The translations under genes were made by a program, and so were the position numbers. A stretch of 64,000 nucleotides of DNA. Source: Isoetes taiwanensis. Taxonomy: Eukaryota; Streptophyta; Lycopodiopsida; Isoetales; Isoetaceae. The stretch is from contig JAJEKV010000047.1 of NCBI GenBank assembly GCA_021234155.1, positions 4,785,637-4,849,636 of the forward strand, in the 5' to 3' direction. Positions 12,431 to 23,518 of this stretch are shown piece after piece. The notes below the pieces were generated by a model. It searched no databases. It saw nothing but the letters and a program-made list of their open reading frames with translations, and was not told the origin of the DNA. The number at the start of each line of letters is the position of its first letter. Positions within the stretch are counted from its first letter, which is position 1.

Positions 12431-13380
12431 TCATTAGGGCGGATTTGGGGTCTCAAAATGGCCTCCTATCAGCCATTCCACGTTATATTTCCACTCCTTT
12501 TTTCCCATGCCACCTAGGATACCAAACTCTCATAATTACAGATTTGCTTGGAATATTCTCCCGGAATAAGGGGGATCGCACATTTATGGCGCCATATGTA
12601 TTTAATTCTGTTGGTTGTCAGACAGACTGATGCAACACATGGCGCTTCTAAAAAGCCACTTGCATTATAGCATACCGGCAACTCATGACGGTGTCTCTTG
12701 GTTTGTCAGATACCAAGCATGCGCATCACGATTCTTGTCTTGCGCTATTTTCATTTAGAGGCCATGGCCATACAAGCTTCCCGCCTTCTACATTTCAAAA
12801 TTTGAATGTGTAGGTTGAAGCTTTATATCAGACTTTCATTTCGAGGCGCTGCGATTGCGCCTTAAAAGTTCGTAAACTGGGATCTTTACTTCATCCCAAT
12901 ACAGGCTTCCTGCCCCCCTACAACTCGAATTTTGAATTTGCTTAATGTATAAAAGCATGGATTGTAGGAGAATGGACTTTTCGATTTCCATATGCACGTT
13001 GCAAATTTCAAAAACGAGGTTAGTACGCACGCTCGCTCACACATTTAAGTGAATTGTGTTTGGGGCATACAAATTGTACACCTTCATTTCAAGGCCAGGC
13101 GATCCACGCATGGAAGCTCCAAATGATGTGTGGATAAGGATCCAATCGACTCACTTAATATGCTCCGGTCTTCGATCGCAAAAAGGAGGTCTAAAAAATA
13201 AGAACTTAGACCTCGATCGCGGTTAAGGCCTTGCGTGCTCAAAAGTGTCGACATCCGGGCGATGGCGTTTATATCCATGGATCCGTTGAGTGGCAAGAAA
13301 CCGCCATTTCGGGACGTTTCAAGTTTAGTCCGATTTTGTGGTGACGGTAACTCCGCCTCCCGGGATATTGTGAGAGATTG
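12431..13380. other. Non-coding left part of element X region
   Basis: No gene I can support. The minus-strand frame at 13,084-13,569 is serine-rich and antisense to the real plus-strand coding signal that begins near 13,400, so I treat it as a shadow. Confidence 0.5.
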
Positions 13381-13384
13381 AGAG

Positions 13385-15600
13385 AGGATGAAGGCATTCG
13401 AATCGAATACAGTTCCTTGAGATGAGCTGCTTCCGATTGTCACAAGAGAATTATAACTTAAACCAGCAGCTCTTTTTTCTCTCGCTTCATTACTCCACTG
13501 TAGTGAAGGAAAGGAATATGACGGCTTGGGGAGGGAAACTTCTTTGAGATATGAAGTGGACAAGTCCAAATTGATGATAGGGCAGCTGCAAGAAAAGATC
13601 CAAGAGCTCGAAAGAGAAAACTTTGGGCTTCAATATAGGTTAAAGAATTTGAAGAAAACACCCCTTGGCTTGCGAGAAAGGAAGAAGCACTTTCGACCGA
13701 TAGAGGAACTGAAGTTTGGATCAGGTGCATTCAGACGCAGGGTCATGGCCACAAGGTCCGTTTACAAAACTAGCAAAGGCCAATTAAGATCTGGGAAAAC
13801 TAGAAGCAATCTTGGTTACGTAGTGAAGAACCTAGCAAACAGAGAGATAGTGGACATGATTTGTCAGCCCTACAACTCTTCTCTCAAGAAGATGGTATTG
13901 GAAATGGTACTAGGAGAGATCTACAAGAAGCTAGAAGCGGCATGGATGTACGTGACCGCTTATGATGATGTAGGCATCAAGAGGCTTGGTTACCGTTCTC
14001 TATTCAAGCCATTCCACGAAGCGTTGAAAAGAATGGGCACAAAAAAAGTATTCGTTCCACGTCCACAAATTGTCGAGAATACAAGGGTTACTAGGACAAA
14101 GATGGTGTATGCCATATTAGGAGAGATGCACCACGTTGAATGTGCTGGTCCTGCCATAGCCATAAAAGATAAGAATGGCAAGGATTGTTGTGATATAGTT
14201 GGAATGAATGAACGCTTAATAATCTTTGGGTTGACCTGGTTACTCTCTTACAATTCCTTGTCAAATATTATGACTTAACAAATTGCGTAAAACTAATGGT
14301 GAGATTGAAGTTTGCATAAAATTGGATGAAATGGAACTAACCAAGTTTGAGAAGTATAAGAGGGTATCCGTTGTCATCATGAATAGAGCAATTGAGAATG
14401 CAATTGCACATGCTAAATCAAAGAGCAACAAGAATAATAAAAAAGATGTAGAGGTGACTAAGAGGAGAAGAAGCGTGCTTGAAAAATGGTTCTCATGTCA
14501 ATCAAGATGACACCTGTTGGTTAGGTCTCTTTAAAGTTGAAAAGAAACCCACGAGGTATTGAAATGGGTGTTCAATCAAACCGTCATCCCGAAGTCTAAT
14601 ATCTAGATTCGAGGGAGGGAAAAATTGCAAGTAGATCACTATGGATCTTACAAAGTAATTTTTCACTTGGCGCCCGATTTAAAAACCGAGAAAGCAATGT
14701 ACAACATAAGTGGAGGAGGACAAGGAACATGCAAAAGTTGTGCAGACCGCAATCATGCAAGGAAGTCAAGGCATGGGAAGATCTGTTTCAACCTTGTCCC
14801 TTAACCAAGCAAATGCTCCTAATAGAGGAGAAGAAGATCCCAAGTTCCATGGCATTTTCCCCATTCCATTAGAGAGGGTTCATATGCACTTTGCACCGGC
14901 TTTGTGAGAATCATCGACAAGATGATATTTTTGAGCTGCAGATTCGTGTGGAACATTTCGCACAAGAAGAGAAGAGAGGAAGGAATTGTAGAGTTGAACA
15001 TGTTCTATCGAAGCAGATTTGCATGGTGGCAATGTAAGATTAGAGCTCGATGAGAAACGGGCAGGAAGAACAAGTGTGCCTCGTAAGGTGTCAATTGGAG
15101 GGGTGAAAGCTCGACGCTCTATAAAGAATCATAGAGAGGCTCTGAACGGAAACCAGATGGGAGAAAAGGTCTATGAATTTGGAAAATTGCTGGTTGATGC
15201 GGAGCAGACCGCGTGATGCATGGCGTTCGCTCGGCATTGAGGAAAAAAAAAGCATGGGATGCATTGTCCGAATTGTTTCCATACATTGAGAATGGACTCA
15301 CAAGAGAAGATGCGAAAATGTTCATGCAAGCTTAATAACAAATTTATTAGAGCTTTCATAGACGCATGGGGAGAGAGTGAAGTCACGCACTACTTGCACA
15401 TCTTTTTAAGCTAAAATAGCCTTTCATCGTAACACTCAAAGAGGGGGTGGAAATGTGGGAACCAACCCTCTAAGACAGATGACAGAGTGGTTTTATAGAA
15501 GGGCGATGGCTAAATACGACAAGAAGGTCGCTTTTAAGGAGCAACCCGTAAGTCGAAACACCATTGGCATAATGTCAAGAGAAAACGGAAAGTTGCTTGG
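13385..15600 (+). pseudogene. Element X large ORF, decayed; coiled-coil N-terminus, unknown family
   Basis: The longest intact piece is 13,526-14,278. It starts with a heptad-rich coiled coil ('MIGQLQEKIQELERENFGLQ'), then a basic segment and a conserved-looking core including 'MYVTAYDDVGIKRLGYRS' and 'ILGEMHHVECAGPAI'. Further pieces in changing frames follow at 14,283-14,510 (Lys-rich), 14,710-14,907 and 15,019-15,216. After several stops come 'GESEVTHYLHI' (about 15,370) and 'GGGNVGTNPLRQMTEWFYRR' (about 15,440-15,500). The last two blocks resemble the C-terminal part of large repeated ORFs in plant and invertebrate genomes that look transposon-derived; I cannot name the family. At least five frame breaks make it a pseudogene. 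It converges on the minus-strand gene at 15,909-16,389 with a hairpin in between. Confidence 0.5.
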
Positions 15601-15682
15601 CAAAATTTAGGGCCCCACTAGCATCGCGGTGGAGATCTAAGAGACAAAGAATCGGTAAAGTATACTTGTAATGTGTAGCATG

Positions 15683-15751
15683 TTCACACGACGTGAAGTA
15701 CTTGCCTCCAACCTTGTTTGCATAAACTGTAGCTTCAAGGCGCGTGTGATC
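15683..15751. repeat. Hairpin H6 of the TCACACGACGCGAA family
   Basis: Imperfect inverted repeat: left arm 'ttcacacgacgtgaa', right arm 'ttcaaggcgcgtgtgat', total 69 bp. It sits between the convergent 3' ends of the element X large ORF and the small gene at 15,909-16,389. Five related hairpins lie at 40.2, 41.3, 41.99, 42.1 and 45.9 kb. This is the most diverged copy. Confidence 0.65.
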
Positions 15752-15908
15752 TTATTTAGATCATATGGGCGCTGAGCGATTGGAGTTCGCTATTGCTTGC
15801 ATTTATGTGGCTTCAAGGCCGGGTGTGAAGCTTTACAAGATAATAATAAAAAAAGGTTACTTTTGATTAAAGTTGTGAAAAATGTTACATTGAAAAACAA
15901 AATACAAC

Positions 15909-16389
15909 GACTCATTGTTGCTCTAGTGCGAGCTCTTCTTCATTATCTTCATCATCATCATCAGCTCCGTCCTCGTCTTCGTCTTCATCTCTTCTCCTCA
16001 AGCGAGCAATCACCCTATCCAAACGTTCCTCCAATCGTCCACCATCTCTTTGTACATGTCCCGCCTCCCGTCCCAATAGCACAACGTGTTCTTACGCTCG
16101 AATTAGCAACCTCGTTTCGTCATAACCACCGGGCAGCGGTTGTTGGGGCATCCCCTCCTGTCCAGCCTTCTATTCAACCGCCTGATTGCCTCTCCTGGCT
16201 ACGAAGCATGAGAAGGTTGAATTCATTTTCTTCTTCTTTCTGCTGAATTGTAACGGCGTTTTCCTTTAGAAGATCATCTTCCTCCTTCAACCTCTTCATT
16301 AGAACACCCAACACTATGTCAGAAGGGAGTTCTATCCTCTGGCGTTTTCCCTTATCAGCGGTTGAGGATGTGGAGGCCATAGATGACAA
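15909..16389 (-). pseudogene. Small coiled-coil protein with acidic tail (element X), one frameshift and one stop
   Basis: The ATG at 16,389 opens 'MSSMASTSSTADKGKRQRIE', followed by 'LPSDIVLGVLMKRLKEE' and a charged helical stretch, and stops at 16,174. A shift of one base near 16,180 restores a frame that runs, through one TAA, into a strongly acidic end (DEDEDEDGADDDDEDNEEE) stopping near 15,909. The intact ancestor would have been about 160 residues. The N-terminus is clearly related to the two genes in element Y: compare 'SDIVLGVLMKRLKE' with 'VDITLVVVMKRFKE' (41.8 kb) and 'AEILSQVLVKEIKN' (40.8 kb). A minus-strand TATA box (TATAAATT) lies at about 16,465-16,472, roughly 80 bp upstream. 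Function unknown; I see a short conserved head plus coiled coil. Confidence 0.6.
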
Positions 16390-16477
16390 ATGGGAGGGAC
16401 GTTAAGATTATAGAAGTGAGGAGCAAAGACTCTAACCGGCGGAAGGAGCACAATGCAAGGACCTCAATTTATACATA

Positions 16478-16740
16478 CTAGTAATGGTACCCAGCGTTGC
16501 TGGGCATAAGTTGGAAACTTGTATGAACGGAAAACCTGTTCAGCTCTAACTCCTTTTCATAAATCTAGAAAGCAAGCCCAGTGTTGTTGGGCTATAAGAA
16601 GTTTTTATGTATTCGAAATTGCTTCCCTTCCCTTTGCCTTTTGCTCTATCCCGTGTTTCCACTTTTTTGTTTCCCGTGTTTACTTTTTTAGTAAACGTGT
16701 GCCCGGCGTTGCCGGGCTAATGTTGGGAACATGTTAATGA
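16478..16740 (-). mobile_element. Helitron 3' terminus on the minus strand, with two degenerate extra hairpins
   Basis: Read on the minus strand the sequence is GCCCAGCAACGCTGGG, then TACCATTA, then CTAG followed by host T (host T at 16,477). This is the classic Helitron 3' end: a short GC-rich hairpin (CCCAGC-GTT-GCTGGG at 16,490-16,504), a spacer of about 8 nt, then CTRR before a T. Two more hairpins of the same type lie inside at 16,567-16,584 (gcccagtgttgttgggc) and 16,698-16,714 (gcccggcgttgccgggc). The identical terminus, opposite in orientation, ends at 44,306. No 5' TC end or Rep/helicase frame was identified. Confidence 0.68.
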
Positions 16741-16850
16741 CCTCACTTAATTTAGTGCACATACCAACGTGTTGGATTTGGTTTTGACCCTTTTTCTAAT
16801 GTTCAACATGAGAGTTATTTTTTAAAGACTTTCACACTTGTTTAACTCAA

Positions 16851-16983
<133 letters not shown>

Positions 16984-17204
16984 GTATTATATTACATGTA
17001 ATACATGATAATACAAAAGGGCAGAGTGAAACTCTGCTATAAGGCCACCACAAAATGGCCCCGACACTCCAAAGGAGGAAATTTTAACTAAAGCAGAACA
17101 CTATTATAAAATTTAAGTCAAAAAAGGAATATAATAGATAAAGTTAAGTGCGGATCATAGAAAAAAGTATTTTCTGTTCTTCAAGGAAGCCTGCTTCTGC
17201 AATT

Positions 17205-17648
17205 TCAATCTTCATGCACTCCATCCAAAGTGATTATCGCGAAGGCCTGATCTGGGTGCTTATGAAGCAGCTCATCCAATTCAACTGCTCCACATGCTGT
17301 GGCATCCAAAATGTAGAGAATCCAGGACTCACGGGCTCCCTCACAAATGCCAAGCTTTTCCTCAAAATATGGTTTGAGCTCACTCTTAAACTGCCATATG
17401 TCTTCGTCATTCAGCACTCGTCTCAGAGTTTGTATCATTATTGTCTCAGTTTTAACCCAGAGAAGGGCCTCGAGAGTCTCCTTGTGCGTCATTGGACGTG
17501 TACCTTCCGGAACCTCTCGGACATGTCCCCCTTCATGATGTTTCTTCACCAGATAATCTATTATGAACATCAGACAAATTGTTAAAGTAAGCAGCAAAGA
17601 ATGAATAGAACCCTTGGAAAGAGCCCAAGGTATCCCATCCTCTGTCAT
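17205..17648 (-). CDS. 147-codon open frame in the 3' region of L1-A, unknown
   Basis: Open frame from ATG 17,648, overlapping the last ~110 bp of ORF2 in another frame. It has a hydrophobic segment near the start ('SLLLTLTICLMFIIDYLV') and then a soluble, charged region ('THKETLEALLWVKTE', 'DEDIWQFKSELKPYFEEKLG'). A regular helix-like pattern and absence of stops over 440 bp suggest it may once have been coding, either as an alternative C-terminus of ORF2 or a separate 3' ORF. L1-B has no equivalent. No family recognised. Confidence 0.35.
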   Translation of the reverse strand: MTEDGIPWALSKGSIHSLLLTLTICLMFIIDYLVKKHHEGGHVREVPEGTRPMTHKETLEALLWVKTETIMIQTLRRVLNDEDIWQFKSELKPYFEEKLGICEGARESWILYILDATACGAVELDELLHKHPDQAFAIITLDGVHED

Positions 17649-20600
17649 CGCTAGAGCCCTTTTTCATTCTGTGCGCCATAGCTGTTTCTGCTAACTCTAA
17701 TTGAAGAGTTATTTTTAGAGAGTTCAGATCTGGAGGAGAGTGATTGATAGCTACACTGTTTCTATGCTTCCAGATCGACCATAGACAGAGGGTTCTAATT
17801 GTATCCAGAAAAGGAGAGCCATTTGCAAGGAATTCAAAGAGATCAGACTCCAGAGTAGGGGTTGCACCTATATGGGGGCCAATTCAATTCCAGAAAGAAG
17901 ACAGCCAGGGATAGAGAAAAATATGACAAGATGTTTCTGGCTGTCCACATCCTAGAGGGCATATGTCCACTACTTGATCATTATATCTGGATCGGAATGT
18001 ATTGGATTTGAGACTCCTATTCAACACCAGCCATCTAAAAAGGATAACCTTTTTTGCACATTGTAGTTTCCAGCCTTTTTTGATAGCTCGAACAGCTTCT
18101 ACATCCGGGCAATTCCATTGAGTAGCAACTTTTGTCTCCTATGAATCCAGCAAAATGGAGTAAAGTTTGGCTACTTTATAGCCACCTCCATCCAGAGCCC
18201 AATTTTGCTCCTTTATTTCAGTGCCTGGCCATCTATGGGGTCGGGTTAGTGCATTATAGATACTTCTGTTAGAGCTTGAATTCTGCACAAGTGTGGAGAT
18301 TTCCTGCCATGTTCTCCATCTGCCCTCCCTCACCATGCTGCCAACTGTGTTCAAACCTTTAAGAGTCCACTCTTTATACTTTTTAGGGTGTTTCAGAGCA
18401 AGACACCCATCTTCCTCATCTGCCAATCCCTGATGCCAAAAGAAATTGAATTCTTTTGAAACGTTCTCAATTGGATATGCTTTGAAGCATACCGAGACTT
18501 TATTCCAAGCTTGTATGATCCTCCTCATGATAATTGAAGTACCTGCACCAGGATTAAGCTGGTAAAAAGCAGAATCAGGCAATTGATGAGCAGTAGAAGG
18601 GCTCCCAACCAATGACGTTTTCCCTATCCAATACCTGACCAACTCAAGTGCTGGGGACATTGTTGGTGATGTTAAACATCTCCAAACCTGTTTTGCTGCC
18701 AGTACCTGTGCCTGCAGGAAGAGATCTTTGCACCCTAAACCTTCTTTTTTCCTGGGCAGAGCTAGATATATGTGAACCCTGCCAGATGAATTCCTTCATG
18801 ATTATCTCCAAATCCTTGTAAGTTTTTTTATCTGCAACTATTGCTGAGGAGAAGTAAACATGGGAGCTTGCAATTACACTGTTAATAATCTCCACCCTAC
18901 CAGCCAAGGAAAGAGTTTTGGGGTACATCTGCAACTTCTTCTTGATTTTGGTAATTATGGGTTCTCACAGCCCATGCAGACTCATGTTGAGAGCCAAAGG
19001 TAATCCAAGCAATTTTGTAGCAGACTGATATCCACATACCTTGATTCCCTCAATGAGGTCCTCTTGGCTATCATAGATTATGGCACATTTTTCCTTATTC
19101 AGCAACACTCCAGATGCCTTCCCAAACTTGTCCATTGCCAACAGAAAGTTTCGGATATGATCTCCATGCCTTTTTAAGAACACAAATGTGTCATCTGCAT
19201 GCTGCATAGCTGATAGAGACTGGTTTGTATCAGGAAGCTTGAGACAGCTGATCTTGTCCTCCTGTTGTAATCTCATTATGACCCTAGTAACCATCTCAGC
19301 TACAATAAAAAAAGGTAGGGAGCTAGGGGGCAACCCTGTCTAACACCCCTTTTACACTCAAAAAATTTGGATGGTGTACCATTGACCAATACAGCTGAGC
19401 ATCCTGTAACATTAAGCCCTGCAATCTTTTTTATTACAGCCTCAGAGAATCCCATTTGGGACATGGCTCTGTATAGGAAACCCCAGTCAATAGTGTCATA
19501 GGCTCTTCTAAAGTCAAGTTTTAGAAGCACACACTCTTGTCCTGAGAGCCTATTCCAGTGTAAACCTTCATAGGCACCAGTGAAATTATCTAGAATACTT
19601 CTCCCAGGTAGAAAACCTGACTGGACTGGGTTGATCTTTGCCTGTAAATTTTTTTTCAGTCTATTTGCAAAGATTTTAGCTATAATTTTGTATGCAGCAT
19701 TGGTTAATGAAATAGACCTCCAATCCGAAAAGGTGGCAGGCTTGTCAACTTTTGGAACCAAGGCTATTAATCCAGCATTTATAGCAGGGTGCAGTCTTTC
19801 AGCTTGCCATGCTCCTTGCACAAAAGTTGTGAGGTCTTTACCCATTATATTCCAGAAGTGTTCAAAGAATTCTGGAGGTATTCCAAGAAAAGATCTTGTC
19901 TGACCTGCTTCATCTCCAGGTAAATCTCTGTTTTTTCCTGTTTCTTTTTCCTGTTCCATTCTTTACCCCATTGTTTGGTCCAATTTTTGATCTGTTTGTT
20001 CCTGTTGACAAACTCCTTCATTGAACCACTTGCATTTAAAGCTGTCAAGGAGCCATAGTACCTTGTGAAATCTTCACAGAATTGCTTATTGTTCAATAAG
20101 CTACTGTTGAACTTGAATGGTGTATCTACAGGCCTGTTCTGAGGTATATTACCCGTGTTCAGAACTTGGGGATTTGAGATAGAATTTCCACAATCACTAT
20201 TTATAGTCAAGTTATCCCATCCAATCAGAGTGGATATATTTGTATAAAATCTATCAAGAAGACAATATACCCTATCTACTCCCTTCCTCTTGTTACACCA
20301 TGAATAGGCATATGAGGAGGATGGGGCTTGATACACCAGATTATGTGTCAATTCCTCCCATGTGCTTCTTTCTCCCCTTGACATGTTTAGCTTTTTACCT
20401 GCCTTTTGTTCCCAGGAAGGTGTGTTATTAAAGTCTCCTCCTAAAATCCAATTATTGATATTCTGTATCTGTAGCCATTCTGGCATGTCTTTCCATTGTT
20501 TTTCTCTTTCTTCAGGGGAGGTCGAGGCATAAACATTAATAATGCCCACTTGCTCTTTCTCAATCTCCAGAACTGCCACCTGCCACCTGCTCGAGGGATG

Positions 20601-20858
20601 TACAAAAGAATTAAGTTTTTTAATTCCAGTCACTCCATTCCATGCAATGCATATACCACCTTTGGTGCCATCAGCTGGAGCCCAGATAGAATCCCCATTG
20701 GGATAGATCCAATTTCCCAAATTTGATGCTTCAAATGTTGGGAGTCTGTGTTCCTGAAGAAGAATTATGTCTGCTTTGAACTCTTTGATGGCAATTAGAG
20801 CCCTCTTTCTCTTCAGAGGACCCTTGATACCTCTCAAATTCCAGGAAACTATCCTCAT
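17537..20858 (-). pseudogene. L1-A ORF2: endonuclease / reverse transcriptase, broken
   Basis: The start at 20,858 reads 'MRIVSWNLRGIKG', the first strand of an L1 apurinic-type endonuclease, followed by 'ILLQEHRLP' (catalytic Glu) and 'GGDFNNTPSWEQK'. After about 19,870 the frame jumps to RT: 'LIALVPKVDKPATFSDWRSI', 'LKLDFRRAYDTIDW' (motif A), 'GVRQGCPLAPYLF' (motif B) and, in the next frame, 'MQHADDTFVFL' (motif C, His for Tyr). Later pieces at 18,644-18,934 and 18,139-18,660, then a zinc-binding 'CPLGCGQPETSCHIF' near 17,950 and a C-terminal 'FQGFYSFF'. Against L1-B, roughly 200 codons between endonuclease and RT are missing at about 19,870 (an internal deletion), and there are several frameshifts. 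Nonfunctional. Confidence 0.85.
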
Positions 20859-21181
20859 TGGAGTTTGGCACTTCTGGTGACAGGCCCATTCTCCCTTGGA
20901 GTGTAGACCTTCTTTTTCCTTTTACCAGTTAGTGGCAAAGGGGTGATAAAGGATTGTACACCAGTTTTCCCTTCACCTTTACTATCCTCTTCATCATCCC
21001 AAAATCTCCCTGACAATCTAGATGTGGGATCTTTTAATTCTTTCAGCTGTGCAGCTGGTGTCTTAAAAACTTCAATTTCTCCCCCAGTTTTTTCTACCAG
21101 CTCCTGGCCAGAAGGGCTTAGAAGTCTACTAATCTGCTCACAACATGTTCCCTGGCCAACTGGAGTTACAGGCCCTTGAGG

Positions 21182-22350
21182 CTAATTCCCCAATTCCTGG
21201 CCAACTGGACTTACAGGTCTACCTGTGTGAGCAATATCAGTTGCTTGGCCTTCTGGTGTTACAGGCCTTTGGTTATAATCCAAGTTTGGGCCATTGATTT
21301 CTAGTTGAGGTAGCAGTTGTGGCGGATCCTCTCTTATTGCCACCCCCCCTTCATGAGGTAAGGTACCTCTTGCAGCAGTCTCTGTCACCAACTCCCCTAC
21401 CTTTTTAGGAAAAAGTTCCATAACAGGGAGAGGGCTATCCCCTATTTGGAGCTCCAAAGAGGAGACTTTAGGAGAACTAGGTTCCCCTTTCTCCCTAAAA
21501 TCAGACAGCTCCTCAGAGGAGGAGTAATCTCGGGGAGGATCTAGGGGAGAAATTGGCTCTCTTATCCTGATAGATAAGGATCTGCCCTCCTCAGGTACCT
21601 TGTCAACCAAATCCCCTTCCCTTTAGAGTCAGGGTTGTTAAGCACCTTAACTTTCGAAGAGTCTTCCAGAAACTGCACTTTCTTTTTCCATTCACTTCTA
21701 TGTTTCTTTTCCATACTCTTGCCCGCTTCCAATCTTGCTTTTTCTTTCTCCTTTTCCTCCCTAATTCTTTGTTTTCTTCTTTTCCTTTTCTCACTGCCAT
21801 TCTTATTCTGCCTTTCTGCTCTTCCCTTGTTCGGCGTGATCCAAATTCCCTCTTTTTGCTTGCCAACATTTTGTTCCATGGGCATCTCTTTGATTTCTTT
21901 GAATTTTATCCCTCCTTGACAAACTTTCCCACCATGCAGTTTGATACCACATGCTGAACACGGCTGGGGAAGACCCTGCCAGGTAAGTTTCAGGGTTTTG
22001 TGACTACCAAAGTAGTCCACAAAATTAATGGCACCTGGAATTGGTTTGAGTAGATCAATTTGAGCCCAGCTGAGAGATTTCCCAGCTGATAATGTTTCCA
22101 GTCTGCTAAAATAGAGTAAGCAGAGATTGCTCATTCCAGTACATTGGATTGAGCCCCTGCAATGTGGTCCATGCCGGATGAAAGAGTTCAGAGAAATTTT
22201 GTGGGTCGAAAGAGGGGTACCATTTCTGGAAGAAAAATTGGGCGTTGGCCTTGGAAATGGTCCCCTGTTTTAAGAGGAGGGTAGCTGTTTGACTGTTTCC
22301 ACACTCGACCATAAAAAAAGGGAAGTCTATCCAGTATATACTGTTAATTA
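21182..22350 (-). pseudogene. L1-A ORF1, C-terminal two thirds, with CCHC knuckle
   Basis: Continuation of the ORF1 whose N-terminus is at 35,832-36,379. Frame 22,354-22,106 carries on from the far side of the Copia ('QFFFQKWYPSFDP', equivalent to 'QLLLQKWRPDFNP' of L1-B). After a frameshift, 22,134-21,562 contains the zinc knuckle 'CSACGIKLHGGKVC' (CX2CX4HX4C) and a long Lys/Arg/Glu-rich stretch, and 21,610-21,182 gives a Pro/Ser-rich end. It matches the plan DUF4283-like domain, CCHC knuckle, low-complexity tail seen in plant L1 ORF1 RNA-binding proteins. At least two frameshifts. Confidence 0.78.
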
Positions 22351-22355
22351 CCACC
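22351..22355. repeat. Copia target-site duplication, left copy (CCACC)
   Basis: CCACC directly precedes the LTR start TGTTAG; the same five bases follow the other LTR at 35,827-35,831. Removing the element and one copy restores the L1-A ORF1 reading frame across the junction. Confidence 0.9.
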
Positions 22356-22907
22356 TGTTAGAATCAGAGCTTGGGATTCGAACCCAAGTATGCCAAGACT
22401 CTGTCTCCTTCAAACCCCTCCCGCACCTATATTTGCATACACGCTTTTGTATCCACTTTCACCACATATTTTCTATGACAATCAGTCATATATATATTTT
22501 CTCATCAACCTGGATATATCCACTTGTCAAATCGTGCATGCCCTTCATATAGAAAGTTTTTCAACTTGCCTAAATAATAGGATGCCCTCATTGTGTCCTT
22601 ATCTTCCAAATTGTCGTTGACTTTGACCCGTTGACTACCAACCCAAAACCCTAAGTGGCGGGCGTGGGGTGTCGTGTGTTTCTAGCGAGCCCAAAGAACA
22701 CCCGGGTAGGGTGTGCCCGCCACCTTTGACTTTGACTTTGACTTTGACTTTGACTTTGACTTTGACCTGCTGCCATTTGCTTCTCATAGGTCTCCCCATT
22801 CAACCGCTTAACTTTGAATAACATGACACCATTTAACAACTCTAATCATCCCTTTGCTTCTCATAGATTAGAATATCACATGACACATAATTTTGTCATT
22901 TCCAACA
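22356..22907 (-). repeat. Copia 3' LTR (552 bp)
   Basis: On the minus strand it runs TGTTGGAAATG...GATTCTAACA, with the usual TG/CA ends. It matches 35,459-35,826 except for about 170 extra bases (roughly 22,563-22,724) and a longer hexamer array: TTTGAC seven times at 22,725-22,766 against five in the other LTR. The extra segment adds more TTGAC motifs near 22,614-22,640. Confidence 0.93.
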
Positions 22908-22920
22908 TTCCCCTTCATGT
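22908..22920 (-). other. Copia polypurine tract
   Basis: On the minus strand the sequence just inside the 3' LTR reads ACATGAAGGGGAA, a purine-rich run next to TG of the LTR, where plus-strand synthesis is primed. Confidence 0.75.
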
Positions 22921-23009
22921 GATATTCCCCTGTCATCACATTGTAACAATTTCCTTATTTCACGGAATGCGGATAAAGGTAGAGCCTTTGTAAGAATATC
23001 GCTCTTTGA

Positions 23010-23238
23010 TCAATTTGTACTAACATAGGTCAAATGCACTTGATTTCTTTTGACCATATCTCTGATAAAATGAACTTCCATTTCAATGTGTTTTGACCTT
23101 TCGTGCAAAACTGGATTTTTTGTCATGGTAATACAACTAGTATTATCACAATAAATGATTGTTGGTCCTCTTTGAGCAAATCCAAATTCTGCCATAAGCC
23201 TTCTTTCCCAAATAAGTTCCTTAGTCAACAGGGCTGCT

Positions 23239-23243
<5 letters not shown>
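23010..23243 (-). pseudogene. Copia RNase H, C-terminal part
   Basis: The frame runs 'ELIWERRLMAEFGFAQ', 'IIYCDNTSCITMTKNPVLHE', 'RSKHIEMEVHFIRDMV', the standard C-terminal part of Copia RNase H. It is the continuation of the protein interrupted at 31,440 ('ALSSAEAEYNSAAE'). The junction is the L1-B target duplication. Confidence 0.9.
23233..23243. repeat. L1-B target-site duplication, left copy
   Basis: The 11-mer gctgctgagtt here recurs at about 31,440-31,450 on the other side of L1-B. Both copies fall in the Copia RNase H coding sequence, and the reading continues across them when L1-B is removed. Confidence 0.9.
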
Positions 23244-23270
<27 letters not shown>

Positions 23271-23518
23271 GAAGGTAAGAGTATACTATTATTATTATAG
23301 GATGGTACAATATACAGTCCCCTTAATAGGACAGATAAGAAATTACATCATAGTTGCTTGGCCATTGAGCCTTAGGTGTATGTACTAAGGAAACACTTTC
23401 TCTTCTTCCCCACATGTAGATACTATAGGGAAATGTCACCATCTTCTCCACAGAGGCAGGTACTATAGGGTAGGCATAGCTCGTTTCCACACACCACCAG
23501 GTAAAGGACCGAAGATAC

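Noticed and set aside
13084-13569. 161-codon minus-strand frame
   Set aside because: Ser-rich and antisense to the start of the element X coiled-coil ORF; no motifs.
22651-22839. Frame with Gln-Ser repeats
   Set aside because: Antisense reading of the TTTGAC hexamer array in the LTR.
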